From Solen grandis (Eukaryota > Mollusca > Bivalvia > Adapedonta > Solenidae): DNA of 64,000 nt. A model generated the notes under the pieces. The model was not told where the DNA came from, searched no databases, and was given only the letters and a program-made list of their open reading frames with translations. This document shows positions 11,179-23,295 of this stretch, piece by piece. The translations under genes and the position numbers were made by a program. The stretch spans positions 11,504,956-11,568,955 of the forward strand of contig CM037778.1 in NCBI GenBank assembly GCA_021229015.1, in the 5' to 3' direction. Position 1 is the first letter of the stretch; each line of letters begins with the position of its first letter.

Positions 11179-11522
11179 ATATAGACAAATATAACAGAAG
11201 TTAAGACCATTTCATTTTCACAGTGACACATGATATGTGGTGCTTAACAAACTTTGAGTAGTATATCTATATCGGACAATTACCGGGTTACAACAACATT
11301 AAATAAACAACAGGGTATTATGTTTGTCAAAATAAACATTAACTGAAATACATTAGATATTAAGGACAAATGATTTAAATATTTCTGTTGTAAATTTAAA
11401 CAGTTCAATGCATATCTTCAAATTCTACAAATATTTTAAATTTTTAAAGTGTCTCTTCGAATAATATTATATAGTATTATATAAAGAATTTCCATTTACC
11501 TGCTCTACCTGTGTGTTGATGG
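11179..11522. other. Spacer between the duplicated blocks
   Basis: About 340 bp of AT-rich sequence with no recognised element. Confidence 0.4.
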
Positions 11523-12177
11523 GAATAAGCTTTGTAGTGTTATAAAAATCATCTTCGCCTTTTATTGTAACTTTACGAAACACATCTATAGCGATAAACA
11601 GCATTGTATTGCCTCCTTTTTTTGAATACTCATGCACTACTGTTCAAATTGCATAACGCAAAACAAGACCCCAAGGTGAATAGACGTTCGCTCTGTCATA
11701 ATTTCAAAATAAAATAAAACAACCAAGTGTATGTATACTGCTCAAAGTTTGCTAAGCACTAATAGTATATTCAGCAAAAAAATACCCTTTTTAATCCTTT
11801 ACTTGGAAGTATTATTATTGTAATAAAAAGGATTTCTTTTGCTACTTAAAGGTAATGAATCTTTAGAATATTTATTACAGCAGTTTTTTAATTGGGTCTT
11901 TTAATGATAAGAATCAAGTTTGTCAAAATCAATTAACAAATGACAATTACATTTTAAGTTAAAATATAACTCTAAATTTTAAATAATGTTGAAGTTTCAG
12001 TAAAAGGATGAAAATTTAAAATTTTGTGAATGATGTATTTTTTTTTTTAGAATAGAAGACGTTTTGCGATTTTTGTTTTTTTTTTGTTTCGAAATCTCAG
12101 AATTATGACTTATACTTTAAGATTTTTGCATTAAATTAAAGGTTTGGGTATGTAAAGGATGGTTTTGAAATTTCAAG
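11523..12177. repeat. Direct duplication, copy 2
   Basis: Same-orientation copy of 10509-11178, including the CATAACGCAAAACAAGACC and GTGTATGTATACTGCTC segments. Confidence 0.85.
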
Positions 12178-12265
12178 ATATCTTTGATGGTCTTTCATAA
12201 GCACATCAACTTGTACAGACCCAATTGATTTTTTCTTTGATGTTTGTTCACGGTGATGGCTATTT

Positions 12266-12487
12266 TCACTGTACCTCAAATTTATTGTCTTTATATTTCC
12301 AAACATTGATTAAAACACTTTTAAAACTTTTATTTACTGATTTCGCCTTAACTGCTTCTTCCGGGAGGTTGTTCCATGTATAAATTGATCGTAAAGAGAA
12401 TCTGTGTACACCGTATCTTGTGTTGCTTCTAAGTATCATTAAGCATTCTAAATATTTAAAGTGTTTGAATTTAGATTTACGGAATTA
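12266..12487 (-). pseudogene. Non-LTR retrotransposon reverse-transcriptase 3' end
   Basis: An open minus-strand frame of about 74 codons ends in TGA. It includes SNTRYGVHRFSLRS, IYTWNNLPEEAVKAKSVN and SFKSVLINVWKY. The pattern R-x-S...W-N-x-L-P-E-E-x-V-x-A-x-S-V-N-x-F-K is the typical tail of CR1/L2/Jockey-like polymerases. The 5' side is lost, so this is a truncated insertion relic, likely with its 3' UTR towards 12178. Confidence 0.7.
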
Positions 12488-12664
12488 AAAATCGAGGAAG
12501 GAAATGCTACAATAGAGGCAGTAAAATATTAATTATCAAACGAATGTGCTATTTATATAGTGTCTGTTGCGTATAAACATAATGTGCTCTGATAGAGAAC
12601 GTGTGGACTTTTGCATAAGAGTACTTACGTGTATGATTATTATTTTAACTGAAATGTATAATTC

Positions 12665-13112
12665 AGTGAACATTACTCACTAAAAGGTGAGTATTGATAT
12701 TGTAATTAATATCACTGATTGAACAGTACTCAATAAATAGGGTGAGAACTAGTCATACAAATGGTTGAAAAGTACTCACTAAATAAGATTAGTAATGTTC
12801 ATGTTATTAAATGAACACTATAAGGGTGAATACTAAACATATGCACAAAAAGGTTGGGTGAGCATTACTCAGTAGAAAGGATGCCAACCTTTTAATGAAA
12901 AGTACCCATTAAAAACGGTGAGTAATGCTAACCTAATTAAGTTTGATTTCCCACCTACTTCTGTTAGTTATGTTCACCTATACCCGTGACTACCACTCAT
13001 CATAAATGGGTTAAGTAATGTTCCCCAACACAGATAAGTAATTCTCATCACTTATGCGAACAAAACTCAATAAAATAGGTAAACATTTCTAACTGAAAAA
13101 GGCGAGAAATGT
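12665..13112. repeat. Degenerate minisatellite with dyad unit (ACTCA...TGAGT)
   Basis: At irregular spacing of roughly 40-60 bp the sequence repeats TACTCA, a short A-rich gap, and GGTGAG(TA). Examples are TACTCACTAAAAGGTGAGTA, AGTACTCAATAAATAGGGTG and GTACCCATTAAAAACGGTGA. Each unit is a small inverted repeat. Confidence 0.65.
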
Positions 13113-13630
13113 TAGGAGGACTGTGCATGAGAGCCCGCGACTAGGATCATGCTTTGATTGAGACCTCAACTGTAAAACTGTTAAGGTAGGATAAGTTCGC
13201 AGAAGCGAACTATATATATTGCATAGTCCGCATTGTGCAGGAACTTGATGCACACTTGATGATGATGATGATGATTTAGATTTTCTTTATACTCGCACTT
13301 TGACCATGTCATTTTGGCGAGGATAAAATAAGGCGTTTAAAAAATGCAAACTTGACAAATTAGTTCATACTTATATACGTTTCGTGTTATATCTTTTGCA
13401 CGGGTTTAGGTTTTCAAAAATAATGATAACAATTTTATTTCATTGAACATTTATTTCATTTACTTTTGATTTAAACAGTGTTTGTTTTCTCTAAAACAAA
13501 TAAAAAAATAGCCATTGTTTACAAAATAGAGCTTACTTTGTTATTATTATTTTTTCCAACGTAAGGGAAACGTTTATCAAATAGCACAAGGAGAATGTTA
13601 TTATTGTTTTGAATCGAATAACAATAGAGC
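13113..13630. other. Unassigned stretch with a short (GAT)n tract
   Basis: Only a (GATGAT)n microsatellite near 13256-13275 was recognised. Confidence 0.4.
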
Positions 13631-13712
13631 TCCAAAGTGGCGTAGTGGTAGCGACACCAAGTTCTCTATGTATTTCAATTTCCCCGCCATTAGGTTCGAA
13701 TCCCGAAGAAAA
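13631..13712 (+). repeat. tRNA-like SINE head relic
   Basis: TGGCGTAGTGG at 13638-13648 fits the RNA polymerase III A box and GGTTCGAATCC at 13693-13703 fits the B box. The boxes are 55 bases apart, and the flanking seven-base ends do not pair into an acceptor stem. It is therefore read as a SINE head or tRNA pseudogene, not a functional tRNA. Confidence 0.6.
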
Positions 13713-14547
13713 CAAATAAATATAATACTAAAAATTTTATAATACTAATAAAACTGAGATTACATATATACTTTTTTTTAGATACTTAAAATATAAAATT
13801 ATGCATATAAATATTAAAAATAATATTTAAAAAAATATTTTAAAAAAAATACATACACGCAAATGTTTATTCCTTATTCACATAACGTGAGAAAATATGA
13901 AAACCAGTGTTACAATATCAATGAATGCGTCAATTCATTATCAATAATTATTGACATATAATAACCCTTACAGACAAAAATGTTAGAGTATGAATTATAC
14001 AGATTTAATTTATTTAACTTTTCATTTTAGTAATACACGCAATAACAATGGATGAAAAAATGAAAATGGTAATCCAAGTATAGCGTATAACTTCCGCATA
14101 TCGCATCAAAAAATAAGTTAGTTTTGGCTCACAATATGGGCTTTGGAACCGGGATAGAGTATCTTTTTAACATGTCCAAACTATTTTCTTTTCTCTTTCC
14201 TTAAAAGTGTTTGGTCGAAAATGGACTGGCATACAACGTGACAAAAAATATAATACGAAGGAACTCTGAAATAACTATCCCCGGAACCCACGTTATATAT
14301 TAGGCTATTATCTCCGTATATACAATGGTATTGCTTCGTTTTTATGAATATTAATCAACTACTTGATGACCAGTGACTTATAATTACTTACACTATTCAT
14401 GAGTGACTTATTGTGGTTACACCAGGGTGTACTTAGTGATTTATAATAACTTACAGCAGGGCTATAAATTAACAGACTACTTACGCTGTAAAAAGTGTTG
14501 AAAGATTCCACTGACCACATTATGAGCTTCGTTTGATTGTAGTATCC
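13713..14547. other. AT-rich unassigned stretch
   Basis: No frame or repeat family recognised. Confidence 0.35.
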
Positions 14548-14851
14548 AATGCAAACTCCGCGCAGTAGTTACCTCCCCTTACAGTTGTAGATAACCACTG
14601 CCATCACAAGTAAAAATTAACAGAATTTTACTAATTTTTCTTTCTTCCAAAACTACTACTGCGAGTGTCATTTCCTTTAATAAACATTAAAAGTTGCCTC
14701 GTGGTAAAAAAATAAATCATTTTAAAAAATATTTTTGTTGTTGTGACAGCAGACGGAGACGCCATTTTTGTTAGTTTACCATCATCACGTGACATATTTG
14801 ACGGCAGTGATTTTTTGCTTGCAAGGGAGATCACTGTGTGGAGTTTGCATC
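14548..14851. mobile_element. Inverted-repeat MITE candidate (~300 bp)
   Basis: AATGCAAACTCC at the left pairs with GGAGTTTGCATC at the right, and similarity continues inward for about 80 bp (AACCACTGCC versus GGCAGTGATT). No clear target duplication was found. A short ATG-started frame on the minus strand inside it is not supported as a gene. Confidence 0.5.
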
Positions 14852-15443
14852 AAATGGTGACAAACAAATGTTTACGTCCGGATATTTCTTAAAGGTTAAT
14901 TTTTCGGACCATCAAACATTTAAGGATTTCTTCCTTGCTAGCTATTAAATCTATCTAAATTCAAAATTGAACTATTCCCAGACCCTTTAAACCACTCTTT
15001 TCATTTGGCTTTTTGAAAGTTAAGGAGTTCTTTTCTGATAAAAGATCGCTTAGATATGCAAACCTTTTAATTCAAAGTCTAAATTTAAACTTCGCATAAC
15101 GCCTAGCCGGCAATATTTGGCTGTGTCTTTTTAATAATTACATTAAAAAAGCTACATGAATGATTTATTATGCCGTCTATTATGCGTATTACACTGTCAA
15201 TTCAACTATATACATAAAATACTATGGAATCATGGAACCATAACAGTTTTATCAAGCAATTTTAATGTACCTGAAACAATGTTAATTTGACATGATAAAC
15301 ACTAGCTTACGTACACGCAGTGATATAGCGATTTGTTAAAATATAAATGGTAGTGTCAAGATATGTGTATTGTGAATGAAGTTAATTAAGAAACATTTGA
15401 GTATACTACGGAAGCTTGGAAGTGACAAGGTCGATATTTTTTA
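14852..15443. other. Unassigned stretch
   Basis: No convincing gene or repeat. Confidence 0.35.
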
Positions 15444-15845
15444 TTAACTTGCGGCCACAACATAATTTCCGAAGTTTATTTTAAAAAAACTTGTGGCCTC
15501 AACTTAATTTCCGAAGTTTGTCTTTTAACAAACTTGTGGCCACAACTTAATAATTTGTTCCCTCAAGAAAAAAAAGATTGTGGCCACAACTTAACTAACT
15601 TGTTCTCTCAAGATAATAACTTGTTTTCTCAAGATAATAACTTGTGGCAACAACTGAAATAACTTGTTCTCTCAAGATAATTTCTTGCGGCCACAACTTG
15701 AATAACTTGTTCTCTCAAGATAATAACTTGTGGCCACAACTTAACTAACTTGTTCCCTCAAGATAATATCTTGTGGCCACAACTTAAATACTTATTTTCT
15801 CAATATTAAAACTTGTGACCACAACTTAACTAATTTGTTGAAAGT
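15444..15845. repeat. TTGTGGCCACAA satellite array
   Basis: About nine units of roughly 43 bp carry the palindrome TTGTGGCCACAA (some with one change) alternating with AACTTGTTCTCTCAAGATAA. An inverted block with the same words lies at 15945-16045. Confidence 0.85.
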
Positions 15846-15944
15846 ATTCTCTAAGAAAAAGATCTCGTTCCATATTTCCTTTATAATACTAAGGCCCATA
15901 AAATGACCGATACTTAGAAATTGGAAAGCTCTGACTGGTTAACA

Positions 15945-16045
15945 TCTTGAGGGAACAAGTTATTTAAGTTGTGGCCACAAGTTATTATCTTGAGTGAACA
16001 AGTTATATATGTTGTGGCCACAAGTAAGTTAAAAAATAAACTTCA
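15945..16045. repeat. Inverted arm of the TTGTGGCCACAA array
   Basis: Two units in reverse orientation (ATCTTGAGGGAACAAGTT, then GTTGTGGCCACAAGTT) end in AAATAAACTTC, the inverse of GAAGTTTATTT near 15470. The whole span 15444-16045 can thus fold back on itself with a loop of about 100 bp. Confidence 0.75.
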
Positions 16046-16808
16046 AAAATTAATTTGTGTCCCAATTTTAGATTCCGGAAGATATTGATAGTGTACTTTT
16101 CCTGAAAATGTATCTTCGATTTCCACCGCAAGCTTATAAGTCGTTCCTGGAGTCAGATATATTATAATGAAAGACCAATTACGCTGTATCTGAAGGTCTT
16201 TCTCAATACCGCTAACGTTTTGTTGCCGGCTGTTGATTTTTAATGTGAAAACTCTTCTCCTTACGCCAAACTCGCTGTTGTGGAAAATATTCCAGACTGT
16301 TGCTGTTAGTTTATTGCTTTATATATTGTCATTTTATTTAAGTGCAATATAACTGTAGGCTAAAACTGATTGACTACAGGCTGGTATAAAATCAGCGATG
16401 TAATATTGTATTTTAGGGATATATGGCACAGAAGGAAGTTTAAAGACAAACCGCTGATTGGAGAATTTAGCTAAATGTGTCTAATTAATCACATTCTAAA
16501 GTCTTCATCTAAAGACTTGCAATGAAAAACAAAACGCCATTTTTGCTAAAATAGTTAGCATTTTGTAATTGTGCATGCTTTCATTTTCATTTTTCGAACA
16601 AGTCAGAATGTCATATAACAGAAACCGTAACAAACACACAAAGACATCTTTTGCTACTCTGCAGGCAATTAAATGATCAACCGTCATTAACAGTTCTGTT
16701 AGTCGTCCATTCGTTGCTGACATTGCTGATAAACTGCTCAACAGTTTCACAAAGAGTCGATTTGGCGCATCTGGGTGTATTTGAACAGTCAGACATGCTT
16801 ACATGTTT
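16046..16808. other. Unassigned stretch
   Basis: No supported gene; an 81-codon minus frame (16505-16750) starts at a non-ATG codon and shows no motif. Confidence 0.35.

Positions 16809-16897
<89 letters not shown>
16809..16897. repeat. (CAA)n microsatellite
   Basis: Near-pure CAA/ACA trinucleotide repeat of about 88 bp, with one AAA interruption. Confidence 0.95.
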
Positions 16898-16956
16898 GTT
16901 ATACATTGAAATGTAGTTTTCATCTCTTTACGTATCATATTTCTTACAACCGTACG

Positions 16957-19133
16957 TTAAGGTCTTCCCATCCTAATAGCCATATTCCATATCTTGTAAC
17001 TGGATGGTTATATTTCTATGATATTTTGTCACTTTGAAGACATTTAAAAAATAAAATTATTTCAACGATAATTTTTTCAAGTTTTACCTAATTTGGGGGT
17101 GATAAAACATTGAAGCCTGTGGAAAATATGTATTTTCTATGAATATGAAAAACTGAATTTGATTAATGAGAAAAAACAAGGAAGAAAGATGCATTTTATG
17201 ATTTTGTATCAATTTCCGTGAAAAAAAAATCTTAACTTTACCATAGGAAAATTGAGAAAATCTCTTTTTTATTTTTCAGGGGAGATAACTCATGGCAACA
17301 AAATAATAAAGGGGAGGTAATGAAAGACCCTCTGTCACATATCATAACATGTCAATTTGTCCCTAAGATTACCATTGTTTGACACTTTAAAAGCTTATAT
17401 ACATGTGCATTGTTATGTTTTATGCATGGCTTTGATGAAATTTATCGCTGTTAGTATGGGAAAACCTTAATAACATTTGACACATATAGGATCTCACATG
17501 AATTGTCATATAATACAAAAAATACGCAGTGGTTATATTACACGAGAAATAAGGAACGATATGTGATATATTTCGTTTAAGTCCAAACTTTATGTCACTT
17601 AAAAACTTTCAGGGTCAGACCAGTGATATTTTCTTATTGGATTCCAAAATTATACGGATATTGCTATGGCAACAATTTTATTTAAAGATCCGTGTGTGAA
17701 CCTATTTGTTTATATTCCGAACAGTCTATAATGTTACTTGAAGTTTGATGATATTATTGAAGAACATAAACAAATAAAATCATTTGCTCCCGTATGACCT
17801 CAGTTTAATTTATATCTCAAATACCGTGGAAACAATTATTTTTTTAACATATATTCAGTCGCCAATGTCTGAAAATATCACAAATCTTATTTTTCTGTAA
17901 CAGAAGGAAACTATATTTCCTACTAGTATTTCACGCGTAATTTAGTGTGAGCATTGGCTTGCGGTGTGGATAAGGAAATCGCATCCACAGTAAATATATT
18001 TCTCTGAAGTTTATGACATTACTAAAACTTATAAATCTACCCCCCCCCCCCTGGTGTCAATCCATTTTCAGTATAATTATGTTTATTTCTCATAGGACCA
18101 TTTTGAAAAGCGATGCAGCGATCCGTATAACTTTACAAGATAGCAATAGTTCTCATCTAAAAATCAGGTACGTAAAGTTGCAAGATGCATTTAACAAGCT
18201 TATAAGCACTGTATTTCTATAGCAAAGAAGGACATGTAAAATGATAACGTAATTGTCTAAAATAAATAAATAAATAAAAATAAAAGAATAAAAAATAAAG
18301 ACATTTATAATGGTATTAATAAATTCAATATTGTAAATAACATTACTGTAATAAATTAAAGTTTATCTGGCCACATTGCAGATATCTTAAGAAATTCTAC
18401 AAGTGAGTTATATCTAAAAGTTGAGTGTATGAGTGGTATATAAATAGAGTATATATAGCCCATTCATATTGACATGAATGAATAATTTGTACTTTTGATA
18501 CTCTCTGTTTAGACATATAGGTCCATTGGGTCGGCTGCCGATACTCTATATTTACTGTAAAATTGTCTTTGAAAATGCACATTCCACTAAGATAATTAAT
18601 TTTATGCCCTGTAATTCACTTCCGGTTAAGGTATATGCCCCATAATAACCATTAAAGCCATGCATATAACTTCACAATATAAGCTTTAAAAATGTCAAAC
18701 CATGGATATCTTAGAGGCAAATTGACATGTTATGAAATATGATAGAAATTATTTTATTACCTCCCCTTTATAAATTTGTTGTGTTGTCATATCTCCCCTG
18801 AAAACTACAAAAAAGTGATTTTCTCCATTTTCCTACAGTAAAGTTTAGATTTGTTCCTGAAATTTGAATCAGAATCATATAATGCATCTTTCTACCGTGA
18901 GTTTTCCTAGAAAATTAAATTCAGTTTTTCATATTCACAGAAATTGTATATTTCCCATAGACTTTAATGTTAACTTAAATACAGATTATCTTCCCTACAT
19001 CTAATATTACCTGGAAAAACTCTCGGTGAAACATTTCTATTTTTGGATGTTTTCAAAGTGACAAAGTTTTAAAGAAATATTTCCATCCAGTGGCAAGATA
19101 TGGAATATGGGTATAAGGGGGGTTATACCTTAA
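16957..19133. mobile_element. 2.2-kb TTAA-flanked element with ~450-bp inverted repeats
   Basis: The left end TTAAGGT and the right end ACCTTAA bound a pair of long inverted arms (about 16957-17440 and 18640-19133). Shared words, one inverted, include CCATATTCCATATCTTG, GGGGAGATAAC, AAGGGGAGGTAAT and TTGACATGTTATGA. The 1.2-kb middle has a poly-C tract at 18041-18051 and no long frame. TTAA targets occur in piggyBac and Kolobok elements; the superfamily cannot be chosen here. The arms have diverged, so it is an old insertion. Confidence 0.7.
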
Positions 19134-19936
19134 ATTATTGACTTACGTACTTACTTTATTAACACGAACATCCCGAAACCCTTCTAAAATCTAAGTTTTG
19201 AATCAAAGGACGGATAACAATCGGAATAACTCGGTGTTGAAGGCATCGTCTTACTAACGTCCGTAGACAGAAATAATTGTACCAGAGTAAATATAATTTC
19301 CAAAACGCCTTTGTTTTATTTGTCGTGTATGATAATTTCTACTACTAGTAACCAAGTTATCAGTTCTACATTTATGATAAAACTTATCAACGACTAAATA
19401 TCTAATCTTTTTTGTATATTTAGTATACACACATACACAATATTTTATAACATAAACTGATGGATGCTGTCTATCATTTCGTGTCTAGACGAAACATTTG
19501 GTTGAATTAATTCCTTAGGCTTCATTTATATCATTTTGAGTGATTTCTATTTTTTTTTTTTTTACTAAATGAATTCATACAGATTTAAAGACCCCGAAGG
19601 TATTAACAATTGAGAGGCTTTTGTGACGACTTCCTCCTTAGTTTTTAAATCCAGATTAATTAAGAACAGAGAAATCTTCGAACACATCCCTGTGGTTGAA
19701 GAGGCTTTAATAGATTGATTGGCATTGACTGCTAGTTGTTTTTTTTATCTGAGAAAGACATTCTATTAAATCATTTAGTGAGATCATTTTATTATTTTCC
19801 CCACAACGGGCGATTATCGAACACCACTATTGAGGATGATTTTCGATTGCTGAAGCAATAAAACTAAATAAGAATTAAGTTTCGCCACTGCTTGGAGATT
19901 GGAAATTATCTGATGAAACAACAGTATAAATTTTGT
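19134..19936. other. Unassigned AT-rich stretch
   Basis: Nothing recognised. Confidence 0.35.
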
Positions 19937-20178
19937 TTAACCCTTTCCCTCATAGAGGAAACCATGAAAAGACCTATGCGAACAACATAAAACCAGATCA
20001 GCCTGCGAGTAACTCGCAGGCTGATCAGGTTTTATGCTGTTCGCTGCTCCTCAGTGGTCTGGAAATGAGGATTTTGCAATTAAATTTGGTAAGGTTTAAC
20101 TGTGGTTTTCTGCAGATCAGGCTTTATGTGATACCTATTGAGTGCGTCAAAATGAGTCTATATAAGGGAAAGGGTTAA
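19937..20178 (+). mobile_element. TTAA-flanked piggyBac-like MITE, copy 2
   Basis: Full-length copy, 242 bp, with the central hairpin (CAGCCTGCGAG / CTCGCAGGCTG) and both TTAACCC-type ends. The 81-codon frame inside it recurs in other copies by descent of the repeat and is not a gene. Confidence 0.9.
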
Positions 20179-20981
20179 GGTATTCTTAATTAGAGTTTGA
20201 TCATGGTCCATCAAGTGGTTGTGGGAATTTTAAAGTGAATGCAAGCTTTTATAGACTAAGAGCAAAACAGCCTATACCTCCAGATCAATCGATGCTTGAT
20301 ATGCACAAATGTCTTTTTTAAGCATTTGAATGACTTCGATTATAATTTAATGATGGATGGATTACCTTAAGTAGCCATGCATATTGTATCTGTGAAGTGA
20401 TTTATAATATTAGGATCTCATCTTTATAACTTTTATAACATGTTATAGACTTTAATGATCTCTTTAATTCCTGTGTAAATCGAGTCTCATTTCACTGAAA
20501 ATTTGAACTCTTCAAACTCCCACATAATGTTAGAAAAGCTAACCTGGAGCTTTCGGACTTTGTCAGCAAAATGACACCACTGATGATAAACACCGCCCGA
20601 GGACGTGAGCGATGTTAAATCCCAGATGTACGACAGGTTATGCCAATACCTGGTGGTTTTAAACTGGCCTAACAATATGGTAAACAGATTCAAAAAAGAT
20701 TTCTAAGGAAACACATATCAAATTCGATCACTAACTTCTCAAATTCTTCGGCAGGCGAAAACGTGTGATAAAAACTTCTTCAGCTATAAAATGTCTAATA
20801 TGTCAAGTCAGTGTAAGGAAAAATTTAATTCTTTTTACCTGTATTTATTTAACTTATACTAAAACTATACAATGAAAGGACAAATGTATACATAAAGTTA
20901 CATCATGAACAGACAACGTAGAAACAACGCCGAAAAGTAATATATAATTTAGGAAAATAGATGGTATTGAAAACCAGGGTT
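20179..20981. other. Unassigned stretch
   Basis: A 68-codon minus frame (20487-20693) includes SSGGVYHQWCHFADKVRK. It may be an old repeat-derived coding relic; no family was recognised. Confidence 0.3.
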
Positions 20982-21702
20982 AAGGCCCGGTCCCACTGCA
21001 CTGCAAAGAGGATGTAAAACGTAAAAAAACCTTTGCCATCCGTTGGAAAACGCTATGCATCCGTTGTGTACTTATTGCATACGTGTTTCATACGCTCTAT
21101 CCATCGAGAGTCCGTCCATCGTGATTTCATCCGCGCAAAAAGTTTTGAGCTGCACAAAACTTTTAGAACGGATGAACTTTCCGCCGTGTACGATTTAAAT
21201 CCGCAACATGTACGAGCAACAAACGTTCTATGTCCGTTATCATCCGTTAAATGTCCGCTGTATCCTCTCCGCATCCTATGTGCATCCTCGCAACTCACAT
21301 CCGCTGCTGCTGAAAAAGGAAAGAGGGGGTAAAGATAGGGTACATGGAACGTCTATACATCGTTAGTAGCACGGAAATAGAAAGGATGTAAGCGTAGGCA
21401 TCTCGTATACAAAGTATTCAAAACGGACAAAGCGTCTGTATCTGGGATGTATCTCGTATATTTAGGTTGTCATCCAGTTCCATCCGCTTTCATCCGCCAG
21501 GCTTCCCATGAATATTCGTTTAACATCCCCGCTACATACTACCCACATCCGTTCTTTTCCGCTCGGTTTTCCTCAAATTTTCGCCATTTTTATCCATTTC
21601 TAGAGCGGATGAAAACGGATGGAGCCACCCCTAAAATTTTTCACGTCCGCTGTATACTTTTTGCATACGTTTTCTGTCCATCGGCCAGTGGGACCGGGCC
21701 TT
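20982..21702. mobile_element. CATCCG-rich MITE with AAGGCCCGGTCCCACTG ends
   Basis: The termini AAGGCCCGGTCCCACTG and CAGTGGGACCGGGCCTT are perfect inverted repeats. The 721-bp interior is crowded with CATCCG, GTCCG, CGGATG and GCATACG words in both orientations, unlike its AT-rich surroundings. No target duplication could be fixed. Two frames of 81-99 codons inside follow the repeat words and are not considered genes. Confidence 0.8.
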
Positions 21703-22164
21703 TAGGTTCAGGGCATGTCAGTCAAATATTAACCAATACTGGAAACAATCTGTGCTCTACATTTTTGCTTGCGGTCATACAATATCTGACACGTTGTGTC
21801 ATCTACGGATATTTTCCAATAATACGAAAAACACAATAGACTGTCTCTACAGCTTGTATAACGCCTACAGAAATTTATTTCTTCAGTGCTTTTTTTCTTT
21901 TTCTTTCCTTGGATATATAACTAGATTTTACATTTTCCATTCGAATTATATATCTTTTTGTCGAATAATAATACCAAGGCAATTTTCTAGCTTTACTCCT
22001 GATGACGGGCTTTTCGTAATGCAAATAAGCATTTTCTAGACACATAATTGAGGGACTGGAGATAAGGTTGTCTGTATATCAATCAGTATTATTGCTGCAA
22101 ATGTATGATTTGTGCGTGAAAACGTGCATGCCTGTGTTGTAGTTTTGTCAAATTTTCTATGAAA
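21703..22164. other. Unassigned stretch
   Basis: No supported feature. Confidence 0.35.
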
Positions 22165-22300
22165 TGATTAATTTTCGTGTGACACTAATTTTCGTCGATT
22201 TCGTGGAGGATTTTATCCACGAATATTAATCCCCACGAAAACTTGTCTCTCGTAAAGACCTCATATTTTCTATAACAAAGATCCACGAATAAATGTTCCA
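22165..22300. repeat. CCACGAA-type interspersed repeat
   Basis: TTTCGTGGAGGATTTTATCC, CCACGAATATTAATCC and CCCACGAAAACTTG recur in close succession. I know similar CCACGAAT-rich repeats from mollusc genomes; a search was not possible. Confidence 0.5.
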
Positions 22301-23295
22301 ACGTAACTCCCTTAGGTTCATAATCAACGAAATTTAATGATTTTGCAGTATCGTTTTTCTTGACTCACGAAAATGACTTAAGAAGATGAAAAAGGTTTCA
22401 CCAGAATGTCTGTATTGATTACTGCTTTGTTTTAAAACGATGCACTTATTTGAACAGAAAGAGGGACTGTTTTGCTTAAAAACACAGAATGAAAACAAGT
22501 TTTTTTTAATTAATTGCAAAAAAGTATCCCAGGGTGATGTTGACAATAGCTGTTTTAAAACTTTAAAATATGAGTGTTTGAAGCCACCTGAAGGCGCACA
22601 CTCATTTAAACCTTCATTTATATTAAGACAAACAGTTGTCAAGAAACCATATTGCACAATGGAATTAACAACTTAACGTGCGAGCAACAATTGGTACGAG
22701 TGCTTTCAGAATATAACTAATTGAATGTTCATAGAATTATGTACTAATACACTCAACTGATTTAAAAACACACCTCTGGTATAAATAAACATAAAGCAAC
22801 ATTTTACGTGCGTCAATTTTAATGAAATTTAACAGCAACCAAACAGACACACATAGCTACTAATTACAGTATATGACAAAGGAGCATTATAAAACTGTGC
22901 ATAGATAACGCCCCTAAAAGGGTGATAACCAGAGAAGGAAATTTCACAAATCAATAGCGAGTGTAGGTACCATTAGTGACAATGCAAGACACACACCGCC
23001 TCATGGACAAGATCAAATTGCTATTTGCTGTTGTGGAATCCGTCCCTACCGTTCTGGCAAGGTTTGGGTGAGGTCATTTTCGGTATAGGGCTGAGGAACA
23101 GCCAATGGCAAATTAATGCTACCCAGAACACAAAAGTTTGTTCATACTGTTGGATGTCACTTTACTTATTTTAACGAAAGGTATATCACAGTCATCTATT
23201 CAATGTCAGCGAAATGCCGCCAGCGTTTTTAGCATTAATTTCGAGAATACTACTCAAACAACAAGATCGTGCATAATGTCATCTTGGATTTTGAT
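22301..23295. other. Unassigned stretch
   Basis: Short frames on both strands near 22334-22676 overlap each other and show no motif. No repeat family recognised. Confidence 0.35.

Noticed and set aside
13631..13712. A functional tRNA gene
   Set aside because: Both Pol III boxes are present, but the acceptor ends do not pair and the box spacing is too long without a clear variable arm.
16651..17037. 128-codon frame with poly-Thr and poly-Asn
   Set aside because: It is a translation of the (CAA)n microsatellite.
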